Part shown: positions 13,201 through 25,700 of the stretch, piece by piece
Position numbering within the stretch: the first letter of the stretch is position 1
Layout of the letters: each line of letters begins with the position of its first letter
NCBI GenBank assembly: GCA_963082975.1
Contig: OY720344.1
Span: forward strand, 94,679,228 to 94,743,227
Source of the DNA: Labia minor
Lineage: Eukaryota > Arthropoda > Insecta > Dermaptera > Spongiphoridae
Reading direction: 5' to 3'
Length of the DNA stretch: 64,000 bases
Translations under genes and position numbers: made by a program
Notes under the pieces: model-generated
What the model saw: the letters and a program-made list of their open reading frames with translations, nothing else
What the model was told of the DNA's origin: nothing
Databases searched by the model: none

Positions 13201-15480
13201 ATAACTGAAATAACCAATAAAGAAAATAGAAAAAAAATAGAGATAATCTAAATTACTTTGTATTGGCAATATGCTTACGTGGCATTTAATCCTTCTGCAA
13301 CATGTTTCAATAAATAAACATTTACTTTAGAAACAGCATCAATATGTTTATTAACTATGTAATTTCCATCTAAACGATTAAAGGTATCATTATTGGTAAA
13401 CTACAAAAAATAAATGAATAAAATCAAATTAAAATCTTGTTTAAATTTAAAATTTTCATAATGATTAGAATTATTTATAATTATTTTATATATTATATAT
13501 AGTATACACAAAACAAAATTTCAATAAAAAATCTTACAACGGTAGCAGTTCGTATAAGAGCCCCTTGTAAATTCATTCTCATTTTATATTTATTATCCGG
13601 ATTCCATTTTATGGTACCATTTTCCCAAAACGCTCGAAGATCTTGTTGCAATGGTTCGTTCATTCCCGTTTTGTAAAGTTCCAGAACTCGATAATCCGGC
13701 GTGATATAGAGACAACGAGTATCGATATGAAAGCCATAATCTTGGATCCAAGGAGATAAATCAGTCTAGATATTAAAAAATCCTTACAATGAATTGATAG
13801 ATATAGTATATATATATACATATAAAATACAAATGAATCACCTTATTTTGATTAAATGAACTGTCATTTATGAAATAAGATTTTTCACTTATATTTATAA
13901 GTATCCAACGATATGGTCTGTTAAATAATTTTTTTTCTTTAGCCTAGAAATAAATATTTAATAAATAATTTTAAAAAAAATGTTTTATTTTGAGAGGTTT
14001 TATATTATAACTAGATTTTCAGATCGTCATCTGCGCTCTTCGCACCTAGGCAGGGGGTTCTGCCCACCTGTATCCACGAAGTAATACATAGTATTTGGTT
14101 GAAAGTCTTTATGTAAAAAGTCTTCATTCATTTTATTTCAATCAGAATATTAAAACATTCATATCTTTTTGTGTTTTTGTTTAGAATGTATTGAAAAGGC
14201 CCGGTCCACGACGGTGTTCAGTATAGTTAAACTCCTTCTTTGTTGATCACTTTTGAGTAAGGTTATTTCTCGACTTTTAAATTGTTTATATATCATATTA
14301 ATAATGACAAAAACGTTCTTTTATTGTATGAAAATTTCTGTATAGATGCCCTCAGAAAAATGAACATGGTTTAATAAACCAGTTTAATTTATATCATCAT
14401 TGGACATCTTAGTTAAAAAAAAATATTTAATTAAAATAAATAAAATCGGCTACCAGGCTACCTTATAAATAGTATCAATAAAATAAAAAACTACTTTTGA
14501 TGTATTTGAATAAATAATGTGTATTATTTTATTTAATTTTAATATAAGACTCATTTTTATAATTTAGTTTAAGTATTTTTTTAACTTTAATTAAATTTTT
14601 TTCTTCTTTGGTTAATAAATACTAAGATTCATAATATTACTGGTATTTGATTGCTTTATTTTTAAATTCTTAATTCTTAAGAAATTTGCCATCTAACAAA
14701 TTGAAAAATTTTGCTTACTCAAGTATAAATTATTTCACTTTCATTCAAGAATATGAAGTTAATATATAAAACAATTTATTATTATTAAATATCTAATCTA
14801 ATCTTAATATACTAGAAAAAAATGTAAATAGTTGTTTCTGACTTTTTGAAAATTTTTCACAGAATTTTAATGAAATTCATGTATTAGGAGGTTTGTGAAG
14901 GGAAATATCGTTCGTATATATATAATACTAAAAAAATTTGTATTTATCTCATCTAGATATTACCTCGAATTTAACTTGGATAATATCAAAAAAAAAATAT
15001 TATTATTATTAATATTTCATTTTTAATCTATATTATTTTTTTAATTGATATTCATTTAAAATGAAAAAAATAAAGAAATATTAATAATTATCCACTTAGT
15101 CTCTGTCTGTCTCATGTGACGTCATCCATATCGAAATTTGTAATGACTTATGACGTCATCATAAGTAAAATGTCTAAAGATAGCAATGTTTCATTTATTT
15201 AATCATTTAAAATATTGAACGATAAGAATAAATATAAAACATTTATATATTTTTTTAATCAAATATTTATTTTCAAGTTGCGTTAAAATATTATTTTTTA
15301 AGATATGAATATTTAATTTTAGAAGTAGGTAAAAGTTCTCTTTCTAAAATACGATTTTCTAGTTAAATATTAATTTAAAAAAAATATTTTTAAATATGGT
15401 ATAATAATTTCATTGAAATAATTAAATAGGTAACTTTAAGAATACATTAATTAATTTAATTGTTAATAAATTATTAGAAA

Positions 15481-15518
<38 letters not shown>

Positions 15519-18500
15519 TAATTTTAGAAATTACTACAATTAATATATTAATAAATTTGTTTTCATTATTGAAAGGGTTCATAGACGGGTTCTTGGAAGT
15601 GGGCAAAGATTTATATAAATCCTTTTTAGAAATATATACATTTTAAAAATAATAATTAATTTAGGTATTCCAGATCAGAAAGGATAAAAATGAAAATGAA
15701 TGTAGATACATTTTTTTAGTATCGAAGTGAATAAATACTCAGATATTAGTGATAAAAATTATATATCATAAATAAAAACAAAAAATCTGGAGTGTTTCCA
15801 CTCGACTATCTCGCAATTTGAATTGGATTAATTACATATATTATATTTAAATTAAATTTAATTAATTATAAATTATAAATTAAAATTAATAAATACTATT
15901 TATTAAACCAGCGCGTGTTTGGCTCTTTGTTGATGGCACCATGTCACGTGCTGGCGCGAGATTTGCAGTGTTAAAAAATTAATTCCGGTACTTACAGAAA
16001 TTCTATATCTAGCAATTTTATACAATTTTTAATCATGTGAAAAACTATCAAACATATATCTTTATTTTTACGGTCACTTTAGAGGAAAAAAAATCAAAAC
16101 GTTGTAGGTAATGACCCTCTTCCGGTTGAGCTACAATTCTTAAAAGTTGATAGAAAATAACGAATTTTGAATAATGCCCGTATACCAAATTTCATGATTC
16201 TAGCTCAAACCGTTTTTGCATCTTGTCTACACACACATATTTTTCTCAACCTTAGTGAAAATGACACAACAGAGACCTACAAAACGTATAAAAACATCAA
16301 AATGGGGAGATAGTAAAAGGAGAATTAACATTTACTGAGTATTTCATTTAATGAAAACTTTCTTCACTAATTTCTTACATTAATTTAAACAAAATATAAT
16401 ATAAATCATTAGTGGAACAGGTTGTGATAACTTACGTTTTTAAGCAAATGTCTGGCACATGGACAGTTTAAATCCACGATGTAGGCTATTGATTTACTAA
16501 ATTCCGGAATTGAATTGAATATATCTTGATTACAATCGCTATTAATTTTTACAAATACTCCTTCTTCTGTCAATCCTTTAGTTATTTTTTGATTTTCTAA
16601 TAAAATATTATTAATGTTAATATAATATAATATTTTAATCAATAAATTATGATTTAACTCTACTTTAACAGAGAGAATTTCAATAGATAGATCTTTAGAG
16701 AAATATATTTATAAATGGACCTAAAAAGGGATCATACGAGTATACTAATTGGAATTGTTTTTTGTCTTACTAAAAAGAATCTCTCTGCCGTCGATGTCAT
16801 AAAAGGAAACTAAATGTTACATCTATAACGGAATTTTGTAAATTAAACCACATATTGATATTTGTTATTGTAAATTTATTCAAAAAATACAAACATATAC
16901 ACTACGTTTCGATTGCTAATTCTGCAATCGTTATCAAGCGACTGCACTGTTCGAGTGTCCAGTGACAAGTGACTTGTGATTAGCAATCGAAACGTTGTGT
17001 ATATGTTTGTATTTTTTGAATAAATTTACAATAACAAATATCAATATGTGGTTTAATTTACAAAATTCCGTTATAAATAAAAACAACCACCAAAGCTTTA
17101 ATAAGTTAAATGTTACATCATTCATTATTTACCTTATTTACCTGCAATTAAATATTTAAATCTTTCTTTGAAATATAAATAAAGAAAATTATTATCATTT
17201 ATCATTTTTTTTTTGGGTCATTCCACGTCAACTCATCCAGGACGTTTCACCCAAAATCTCAGATTTTTATGAAAATTGGTAAATATGTTCTATTTATAAA
17301 CATGAAAAACACCACCAAATTTTAATTTTTTATCTCACATAGTTTTTGAGTAATGGCAGTTTAAAGATTGGCGTTTTTAAATTTCCGAGCCTCGGATAAG
17401 TCCAAATAAAACGTGTATTGGAGAAGAAAATAATTTCTCATTCACTTATTTAACCTCCTATCTTGTTGAAATTTTTAAGGCATGTTCTTATAACTATGAG
17501 GAATTGTAAAAAAAATGTAACGGACCCCAAAATATTTTTAAAAAAATTATATGTTGGATATTATAAAATTTTAAAATTACAAACAAAGTTTAGCGTAAAA
17601 TGAAATATCACGACAAGGGAATGAGATAATCAAGAACTTTTTTTTCCCTAAATTATCTACATGAAATGGGCTTTAATTGAATAAAATAAAAGTTTTGTGT
17701 ATTTGCCTCCTTCTATTTACTAAGACCACTGCAAGTTACAACACATTAATTATGAGCAATATGAGAGTCTCAATGGCTGAATTTTGTTAATAATTAGACA
17801 TTTTAATATTAAATAAAATATTTTTACCTAAAAATGTCCATCGAAGGAAAGTTTAACAACATTCTTACAACCAAAGTTTGAAAACTATGAGGAAGAAGAT
17901 AGGATCGAATTCAAACAGTGGGTAGCTACAGACAGGACACAGATGATAACTCAAACTTCAACCATTGATGAATTTATTGATGAACTAACAACAAAAATAG
18001 AAAAATTGATCCCAAATTCTTATATTGCAAAAAGTTAGTCGAGCTATTTTAAAAGTCTAAAGGATAACTGCCCGCCAAATCAAGCCATTATATCAATCAA
18101 TTGACTTCAGCGAGAATTTCTCTTTTGTGATTCAAGATGAGGTACAGGGTTATCATTGGACCTCAGACTCCTGCACTGTTCACCCAGTAATAATTAACAT
18201 GAGTGTTGATGACAAAAAAATAGTCTCATCACATTGTATAATTTCCGATGACTTAAATCATGATGTTTGTATGGTTTATAAGATTCAAGATACCCTGTTA
18301 GAATCCAATGATAACCCTGTACCTCATCTTGAATCACAAAAGAGAAATTCTCGCTGAAGTCAATTGATTGATATAATGGCTTGATTTGGCGCGCAGTTAT
18401 CCTTTAGACTTTTAAAATAGCTCGACTGACTTTTTGCAATATAAGAATTTGGTATCAATTTTTCTATTTTTGTTGTTAGTTCATCAATAAATTCATCAAT

Positions 18501-20005
18501 GATTGAAGTTTGAGTTATCATCTGTGTCCTGTCTGTAGCTACCCACTGTTTGAATTCGATCCTATCTTCTTCCTCATAGTTTTCAAACTTTGGTTGTAAG
18601 AATGCTGTTAAACTTTCCTTCGATGGACATTTTTAGGTAAAAATATTTTATTTAATATTAAAATGTCTAATTATTAACAAAATTCAGCCATTGAGACTCT
18701 CATATTGCTCATAATTAATGTGTTGTAACTTGCAGTGGTCTTAGTAAATAGAAGGAGGCAAATACACAAAACTTTTATTTTATTCAATTAAAGCCCATTT
18801 CATGTAGATAATTTAGGGAAAAAAAAGTTCTTGATTATCTCATTCCCTTGTCGTGATATTTCATTTTACGCTAAACTTTGTTTGTAATTTTAAAATTTTA
18901 TAATATCCAACATATAATTTTTTTAAAAATATTTTGGGGTCCGTTACATTTTTTTTACAATTCCTCATAGTTATAAGAACATGCCTTAAAAATTTCAACA
19001 AGATAGGAGGTTAAATAAGTGAATGAGAAATTATTTTCTTCTCCAATACACGTTTTATTTGGACTTATCCGAGGCTCGGAAATTTAAAAACGCCAATCTT
19101 TAAACTGCCATTACTCAAAAACTATGTGAGATAAAAAATTAAAATTTGGTGGTGTTTTTCATGTTTATAAATAGAACATATTTACCAATTTTCATAAAAA
19201 TCTGAGATTTTGGGTGAAAAAATGACTATTTTCTGGTTGAATTGACGTGGAATGACCCTTTTGTATATTTATCATTAAATTCTTAAACACCATATTCAAT
19301 TTGATTCATTTTTGAAATAAAATTATAACAAAAGTTATTTATACAGGGTGTCTCAAAAAATGTACTAACACTTAACTTTAAATTTATGAACATAAATACA
19401 AGTTTAAAGGCTTGAATTACAGAAGAAAGAGATAATTAAAGAATAAAAGAATCTTGTTCGCAAATGTTCAAATTGTTATTGTTATTTTCCAGACAACGCT
19501 GATAACGTGAACTAATGGATTCATTATTTTGAGACACACTGTATTTAAATAACATAAAAATTTAATTTTATAATAGATTTAAACTGTTGTGTAAGTTTTT
19601 TTATGGAAAAATTATTTTATACTAATAATTTCTGGTATTCTCAATATTTCCAATTTTTTTAAATATATAGTTATTTAAATAAATTAAATATATTTTTTGA
19701 CTTACACTTATACATTTTTGAAAGAGACAAAAAGATTAAAAATGATTGTAATACGAAAAAAATAAGAAAAAATGGTTGCCTAATCATCAGGCAAATTACT
19801 TTTCCCTCGGAATATCTATAAACTTAAAAAAATTATATAGATAATTATAGATTCTAAAATTACCAAGTGGTCCAAAACAAACAATAACATCAAAGAAAAA
19901 GACATTTTCTTTAATGAAAGGTGATTTTGCTAAGGGTAAAAGAATATTGGAAATGGATAAAGAGTCTATTGAACTAACGAAAAGAGAAAAAATCAGATAG
20001 AACAT
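10225..20005 (-). CDS. Ionotropic receptor, IR75-like (paralogue B)
   Basis: Ten exons on the minus strand: 19864-20005, 16436-16596, 13842-13943, 13538-13765, 13279-13400, 13034-13204, 12754-12971, 12469-12677, 12128-12402, 10225-10444. They total 615 residues. Nine exon lengths equal those of paralogue A or differ by whole codons, and the last is nine bases shorter; every intron phase is the same. Matching landmarks are DCNQDIFNSIPEF and LNCPCARHLL in the amino-terminal region, DLSPWIQDYGFH, GEFTGLSGFL and QQRLKFVDF in S1, M1 with LPFSGIVWICCIGLLIGSGF, M3 with FFYTSYSACIVALLQS, S2 with EEGIKKLRNEFFGFQ, and M4 near the C-terminus. A signal peptide is likely (MFYLIFSLFVSSIDS). It is presumably a chemosensory ligand-gated channel subunit formed by tandem duplication with A. 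Introns 1, 2 and 9 are enlarged by repeats. Confidence 0.9.
10981..11829. repeat. TIR-like element with repeated TTGACCAT motifs (intron 9 of receptor B)
   Basis: The left end reads CAGTAGTTGACCATTGTG; the right end, complemented, reads GTAGTAATTGACCATC. The near-terminal regions hold further copies of GTAATTGACCA or its complement, near 11010, 11120, 11165, 11760 and 11795. The middle carries a weak protein-like stretch on the plus strand (YNGDYFPGKIIQFTEEEA around 11475-11540) resembling the short tail domain of some DNA transposases. I infer a decayed or non-autonomous DNA element; the superfamily is unknown. Confidence 0.5.
15480..15520. repeat. (TA)n microsatellite
   Basis: A run of alternating T and A of about 36 bp in intron 2 of receptor B. 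Similar shorter runs occur near 37570, 40830 and 53590. Confidence 0.85.
15785..16316 (-). repeat. Repeat family F1 copy (minus)
   Basis: Starts with the F1 terminal block (GGAGTGTTTCCACTCGACTA, CTCGCAATTTG). It continues with the GC-rich GCGCGTGTTTGGCTCTTTG and GTGCTGGCGCG section, then AAAACGTTGTAGGTAATGAC, CTCTTCCGGTTGAGC and TTTCTCAACCTTAGTG, and ends with a GAGATAGTAAAA terminus. It is shortened at the microsatellite section compared with the copy at 21065-21690. No coding frame is supported. It lies in intron 2 of receptor B. Confidence 0.8.
16811..17119. repeat. Snapback repeat with flanking duplication (intron 1 of receptor B)
   Basis: Arms of about 95 bp (from ACGGAATTTTGTAAATTAAA near 16829 inward, and its complement ending near 17073) flank a spacer of about 55 bp. 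The direct repeat TAAATGTTACATC occurs at 16811-16823 and about 17107-17119 and may be the target duplication, in which case about 30 bp beyond the right arm belongs to the insert. The arms are nearly identical. Confidence 0.75.
17215..19258. mobile_element. Foldback element: ~950-bp near-perfect inverted arms
   Basis: The left arm (17215-18160) and right arm (18304-19258) are reverse complements with only a few differences, mostly near the outer ends; the loop is 143 bp. The terminus is GGGTCATTCCACGTCAA. Across the inner left arm and loop, the plus strand encodes a transposon-type protein fragment: FENYEEEDRIEFKQWVATDR, then DELTTKIEKLIPNSYIAKS and, after frame breaks, IDFSENFSFVIQDEVQGYHW to SDDLNHDVCMV. 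Such DFxEN and SDxLxHD stretches recur in insect transposon-related proteins I recall, but I cannot name the superfamily. It looks like a DNA transposon collapsed into a foldback. It sits in intron 1 of receptor B. Confidence 0.85.
19342..19543. mobile_element. Tc1/mariner-type MITE
   Basis: Inverted termini CAGGGTGTCTCAAAA and TTTTGAGACACACTG bound about 200 bp and are each flanked by TA (19342-19343, 19542-19543), the Tc1/mariner target. No transposase sequence is present. It lies in intron 1 of receptor B. Confidence 0.8.
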
Positions 20006-20052
20006 TTTTCTAATAGGAAGTAAATAATATAAATTTAATATTCAGAAGATGT

Positions 20053-20102
20053 GGTATTTATAGTGATTTAATATAATCAAAGCAACTGAATTCCACCCCT
20101 TA
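20053..20102 (-). promoter_or_regulatory. Core promoter of receptor B: TATA box plus upstream motif
   Basis: On the minus strand CTATAAATACC lies about 48 bp before the ATG at 20005. AAGGGGTGGAATTCA lies about 26 bp further upstream, followed by a CTTTGAT stretch also found before receptor A (CTTTTGAT). See the matching feature at 7501-7550. Confidence 0.6.
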
Positions 20103-20654
20103 AAAAGATGTTTGTTTAACTATGAATAAAAAATAAATACAAATTATTAATATTTTCAACACCTTTATTTTAATTTTTCATTATCTCATAGATATTCTTC
20201 TTCGTAAAATACGTGCAATAATCTTACATATTAAATAGATCTAAATAATATGAACTGGTAAAAAAAATATTTAAGTAATATAGAAAAAAATTTCTAAAAA
20301 TTACTAAGAAGCCAAGTAGACATCAAAAGATCTATTAAAAATTTATCAAATTCAATTCTTGTTTTGTTTCATTGGTTTATTATGTATAATTAATTAACCA
20401 TAATCACAGAGCTATAAAGTAAATGAAATTGAAGATATAAATTTTAAACTATTGGGGTTATTTCGAATCATAGTTTATAATAATAAAATAATAGAATAGT
20501 AGAGGATTTCTTTAATATATTATTCTCTTTTATGTTATTATATTATAATAGTCCCTTTAATAAAAAAATTAATCTTGTCTGGAAATAGTCATTTCATTAA
20601 GATCTCTGGCTAAAATTTACCTTAACTATTTATTTATTATATTTATATATATCT

Positions 20655-20885
20655 AGGAGCGCTGGCAACGCTCCGATCCCGCCAAGTAAGAAAACACCGA
20701 GGCTACCAAGCGTATATATATACTGGACATGACAAGTACCGATTTTCACCCCCTCACAGCAAAAAACCGTGGCACCTGTAGGCCTAGAAAGACAACTTTG
20801 CGGGGCCCTAACTTTTTTGATTTCCTAACTTTTTAGGGCACACAACTTGGCGGGGAACCTCTACCACGAAGTGGTTTTTTGTCAG
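20655..20885. other. GC-richer unassigned block
   Basis: A 230-bp island (GGAGCGCTGGCAACGCTCCG, GCACCTGTAGGCCTAG, GGGGAACCTCTACCACGAAG) in very AT-rich surroundings, between AT-repeat borders (TATATATATCT and CAGTATATATATT). No frame is supported and I see no second copy in this window. It is probably a fragment of an older insertion. Confidence 0.4.
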
Positions 20886-21064
20886 TATATATATTTAATA
20901 AGGTTTAAATTTTCTTAAATATAATTATTAAAATATTTTTATTAAAAAAAATCATCTTGAAAGATGTTAATATTGTTTTTCGAAATATTTTTAAATTTTA
21001 AAGAATTTTGGATATTTAATATTACAGAAATAAAATAATATTTTTAAAAATCTACACTTTTTAC

Positions 21065-21690
21065 TATCTCGCCAGAGATAGTATTGCGATCACGAAAATT
21101 TTCGATGTTGAGATTTTGATGTTTTTATACGTTTTGAAGGTTCCTGAATCATTTTCACTAAGGTTGAGAAAAATGTCTCTGTGTGTGTGTGTGTATATGT
21201 GTGTATGTGTGTGTGTGTGTATGTATGTAGGCAAGATTACGCAAAAACGGTTTCAGCTAGAATGATGCAATTTGGTACATCAGCATTATTCAAAATTCAT
21301 AGTTTTCTATCAACTTTTGAGAAATGTAGCTCAACCGGAAGAGGGTCATTACCTACAACGTTTTGATTTTTTTGCCTCTAAAGTGACCGTAAAAATAAAG
21401 ATATATGTTTGATAATTTTTCACATGATTAATAATTGTATAAAACTGCTATATATAGAATTTCAGCTTGATTGATTCGCTGAAATTACCAGAATTAATTT
21501 TTTAACACTGCAAATCTCACGCGCCAACACGTGACGTGGTGCCATCAACAAAAAGCCAAACATGCGCTGGTTTAATATTTATTATTTATAATTTATAATT
21601 AATTAAATTTAATTTAAATATAATATATTATGTTATTTAATCCAATTCAAATTGCGAGATAGTCGAGTGGAGACACTCCAGCTTATTTAA
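21065..21690 (+). repeat. Repeat family F1, fullest copy
   Basis: Reads ACTATCTCGCCAGAGATAG, GCGATCACGAAAATTTTCG, a GTGT/GTAT microsatellite (21180-21230), ACGGTTTCAGCTAGAATG, CAATTTGGTACATCAGC, CAACCGGAAGAGGGTCATTA, then the GC-rich CACGTGACGTGGTGCCATCA section. It closes with GCGAGATAGTCGAGTGGAG. Both ends carry CTATCTCGC in opposite orientation, so it may be a TIR element of about 625 bp. Other copies: 15785-16316, 33375-33690, 45145-45640, 47866-48003, 60774-63245 and 63300-63445. Confidence 0.8.
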
Positions 21691-22722
21691 TCATATTAAT
21701 ATTATTTTTATATCTTTGTTCATTTCGTTATTATAAATCTTATATAATCTTACTCTTAATTTCTTATTTAATCTAAGCAAATGAGATGAGACATTAATCT
21801 TCCAGTTGATCTTCGAGTCTAATTTACGAGATCTATCAACCCTTTATTAACTCCGAGGTCAATATTTATTATTTGAGTTTTAATTCTATTTAGATTTATC
21901 TATTTTAAAATTTCATAATCTAATATGTTATTTTTTATTTATATGTTTTTTTACTTTCTTGTTTCTATATTCGTTCTTCAATTCCTGATGATAATGAAAA
22001 ATAGGTGTAAATTTTATTAATTTATTCAAATGTAAATGTAATATTTCAAGAAAAAATTGAACGTACATAATAGTAAGTGTAGTTGAATTTAAATTGATTT
22101 TTGGTTTTGAAAATATTCATTATAGGAGATTATAGAGAAATATTTATATGATAGAATTTAGTGAGAACAGGGAATTTCAGAGCATACCAGTCAAGAATGT
22201 GCACTGATAAGGAAACAGAAGAGAGCAAGGTAATTAGAATTGGTAGGTTTCAAACCTTTACAGTGGAAGGGTGGCTAATGTTTGGTTTATTTTCAGGAGG
22301 ATGTTACTTATTTCCATGTCATGTCCTCATCCTACTAATCCATATATTAGATAATTAATAAATAAATAAATGTGACTGGATAAAAAACCATGCTATTATT
22401 AAGGGATAAGGAGTATAAACTGCATGAATTACATAAATTGCATACCAGGTCTGAATTCTGCCTTTTTGTATTGGTGAGAGCGTAGTTAAGGTGGATTGAA
22501 TGAACGGGCATTTGGGAAGGTAATTCAACCCAGTTCTGAAATAGGAATAGCCTGAAGGAACAAATTGTTAGTTATCTTTTGAGTGTAGGGCCTATTCGAT
22601 TAGCATGGGCGATCCACCCACATTGGTGGAGACCATGAAACTTACTAAATATAATAATTCTTTTCATTGTGGAAAATTATATTGTTAACAAATATAACTA
22701 TAAACAATAATAATATAATATT
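21691..22722. other. Intergenic stretch before the Copia element
   Basis: Mostly AT-rich. The part 22150-22660 is more GC-rich (GGAAACAGAAGAGAGCAAGG, GCATGGGCGATCCACCCACA) but no frame longer than 65 codons is open and no family is recognised. It could be an old transcribed or transposed sequence. No gene is called. Confidence 0.4.
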
Positions 22723-25700
22723 TGTTAAAGTATATTAAAGTTGGTAACCCTGCACCTTCTTACCTGTATATATATTTATAGTATGACCTTAGAGTAAATG
22801 TTCACCTTGTATTAAAAACACATTCAAACTCGAACAGTGCATTTTCATTAAACACATTTAAAACTCCAACAGGTTATGGGCCCAGGTAAACACTGCGGGT
22901 AATTGGGTGATAATTGGAAATATTTTTTAATCTTAAAAGGATTTTTTAAAAAATGGAATTTCTTAAAATTGAACCACTACACCGACACAACTATGATACC
23001 TGGAAGATTCAGATGGAAGCCATCCTAGTAAAAAATGGATATTGGAACATAGTCTCCGGAAACCAAAAAAGGTCAAATATTGATGAAAAAGATACGAAAG
23101 GGATTGAAAAATGGGATCTCCTGGACCAAAAAGCTAAGTCTGATCTAATTTTATCAATAACACCTAGAGAATTAAGGATAGTTAAAAATTTAAATAGCTC
23201 AAGTGAAATATGGAATAAATTAAAGGAAACCTTTGAAAGTAAAGGTCCAGCCAAAAAGGCTTATTTGTTAAAGAAACTAATTTTAAGTAAAATGAATATA
23301 AGTGATAATATGGATGACTATTTAAATACATTTTGTGAAATTATAGAAAAATTAAAAGATATTGAATTTATAATAAATGATGAACTATTATGTATAATAT
23401 TATTATATAGTCTACCAGACGAATATGAAAATTTTAGATGTGCTATAGAAACAAGGGACACTTTGCCATCTTTAGATAATTTAAAAATAAAATTATTGGA
23501 AGAGTTTGAATGTCGGGGAAGTCAAGGCGATTCCTCAAATCAAAGTAACTTTATTAAAAATAGAAATAAAAATAGACCTATTAATAAAAATTATAATTTT
23601 AAAAATAATCCTTACAAAAATAATTCTTTAAATAAATATAATGAAAATAATAATAATAAATATAATACAAATAAAAAACATAATTTTTTCAACAGAGATA
23701 AAAGGTCAACTGATTATAATAAATTTAGTAATTCAAATAATGAAATTAAAAATAAAATTATATGTTTCCGTTGTAAGGGAGAAGGCCATAAAATTTCTCA
23801 ATGTCCATCTAAGTCGACTCATATGTTAGCCCTAAAAGTCACTGATGATAAAAATGATTGGATTTTAGATTCTGGCTGTACAAATCACATGATAAATAAT
23901 AAAGAATTACTGGAAAATATAAGACATCCAAAACTAAGTTGTTTAACACTAGCCGATAACAGTAAAATAAATATTGATTGTATTGGTGATATGATTATTA
24001 ACATAAATAATAGACAAATTGAATTAACAGATGTACTATATGTTCCCAAATTAAAAACGAATTTATTATCTGTCGGGTCATTTACTGATAAGAATTTTGA
24101 AGTTTTATTTAAAAATCATAATGCATTTATAACGAATAATGACGAACTAATGTTTACAGCTAAGAAAAAGGAGAACGGATTATATTATTTAAATGAAAAT
24201 ATTAAAAATAAAGATAAAAATGATTTTTCATATTATTTAAATAAAAATAAATTATCAAAATTAGACATATGGCATAAAAGATACGGACATTTAAATGAAA
24301 GAGATTTAAAACTAATAACCAAATCAGATCAAGTTTTCGGTTTAGACCAAAGTATATTAAATGAAAATTTAAATAATTGTGAAATATGCATTAAAGGAAA
24401 ATTATCTCAAACACCTTTTAAAAATTCAAATTCACAGAAAAATTTAGAAATATTGGAAATAATCCATACAGATATTTGTGGACCATTTAGAACCACGTCT
24501 ATCGGTGGAAATAAATATTTCATTACTTTTATAGACGAAGCAAGCAGATATTGCGAAGTTAAATTTCTAAAATACAAAAGTCAAGCTTTTGAAGCATTTA
24601 TTGAATATAAAAATTATATTGAAAACATGACAGATAAAAGGATTAAATATTTGCAATCAGATAATGGAAAAGAATACATTAATAATAGATTTAATAATTT
24701 TTTAAAAAAATCAGGAATTAAGCGAAGATTAACAGTTCCTTATACGCCCCAACAAAATGGATTATCTGAACGTATGAACAAGACTCTATTGGAGATGACG
24801 AGATGTATGTTAATACAAGCAAATCTAGAACATTCCTTTTGGGCAGAAGCAGTAATAACTGCATGTTATTTGAGGAACAGAAGCCCAACATCATCTTTAA
24901 AAGGACAAATACCTTATAACATCCTTACAAACAAAAAATTTAATGTCTCACATTTAAGAACTTTTGGTATGAGAGTACATTTTTTAAATAAAAATAATAA
25001 AAATAAATTAAATTCAAGAACAATTGAAGGAATTTTTATAGGTTATTGCGAGGAAAGCAAAGCTTATAGAGTATATGATCCCATGACCAGAAGGGTACAT
25101 ATTACTCGAGATATTAAATTTATAAACGAATTTCATAATAAAAATGGAGATAATTTAAAATATACTGATTTATTAGAAGAAAATTCAAAATACAACAGCT
25201 TGGACATAATGATTGATAAACATAATAATGATGCATCTTTAGAAAGTGATATAGACGAAAATAACATTGACCAACAGAGAGGAAGAGGACGTCCTAAAAT
25301 GATTAAAAGTGGAAATAGGGGAAGACCCAGAAAAGTCTATCAATACAAAAAATCCGAAAGTGAAAATGATGAAGAAACAATTCCCAGCTCTAGAGACAGT
25401 GATGTCTTAAGTTCAGAAGATGAACTCTCGATAGAAACGACCGAAGGAGAGGTCCAAGGACTTAATGTAGAACTGAAAATTAAAGATGCACTATTGCAAG
25501 AAGACTCGAACTTATGGAAAACAGCCATGAGGAAAGAAATGATTACATTAATTAAAAACGATACTTGGACAATGGTCAGGAAACACGAAAATCAAAATAT
25601 AGTGGGTAGTCGTTTTGTCTTAACGACCAAAAATGATAATACTAAAAAGGCCAGGTTAGTCGCCAAGGGATATAGCCAAACTTATTCTATAGATTATTTT

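Noticed and set aside
18127-18357. 76-codon plus-strand frame as a host gene
   Set aside because: It spans the tip of the foldback element and its flanks are inverted copies of transposon sequence.
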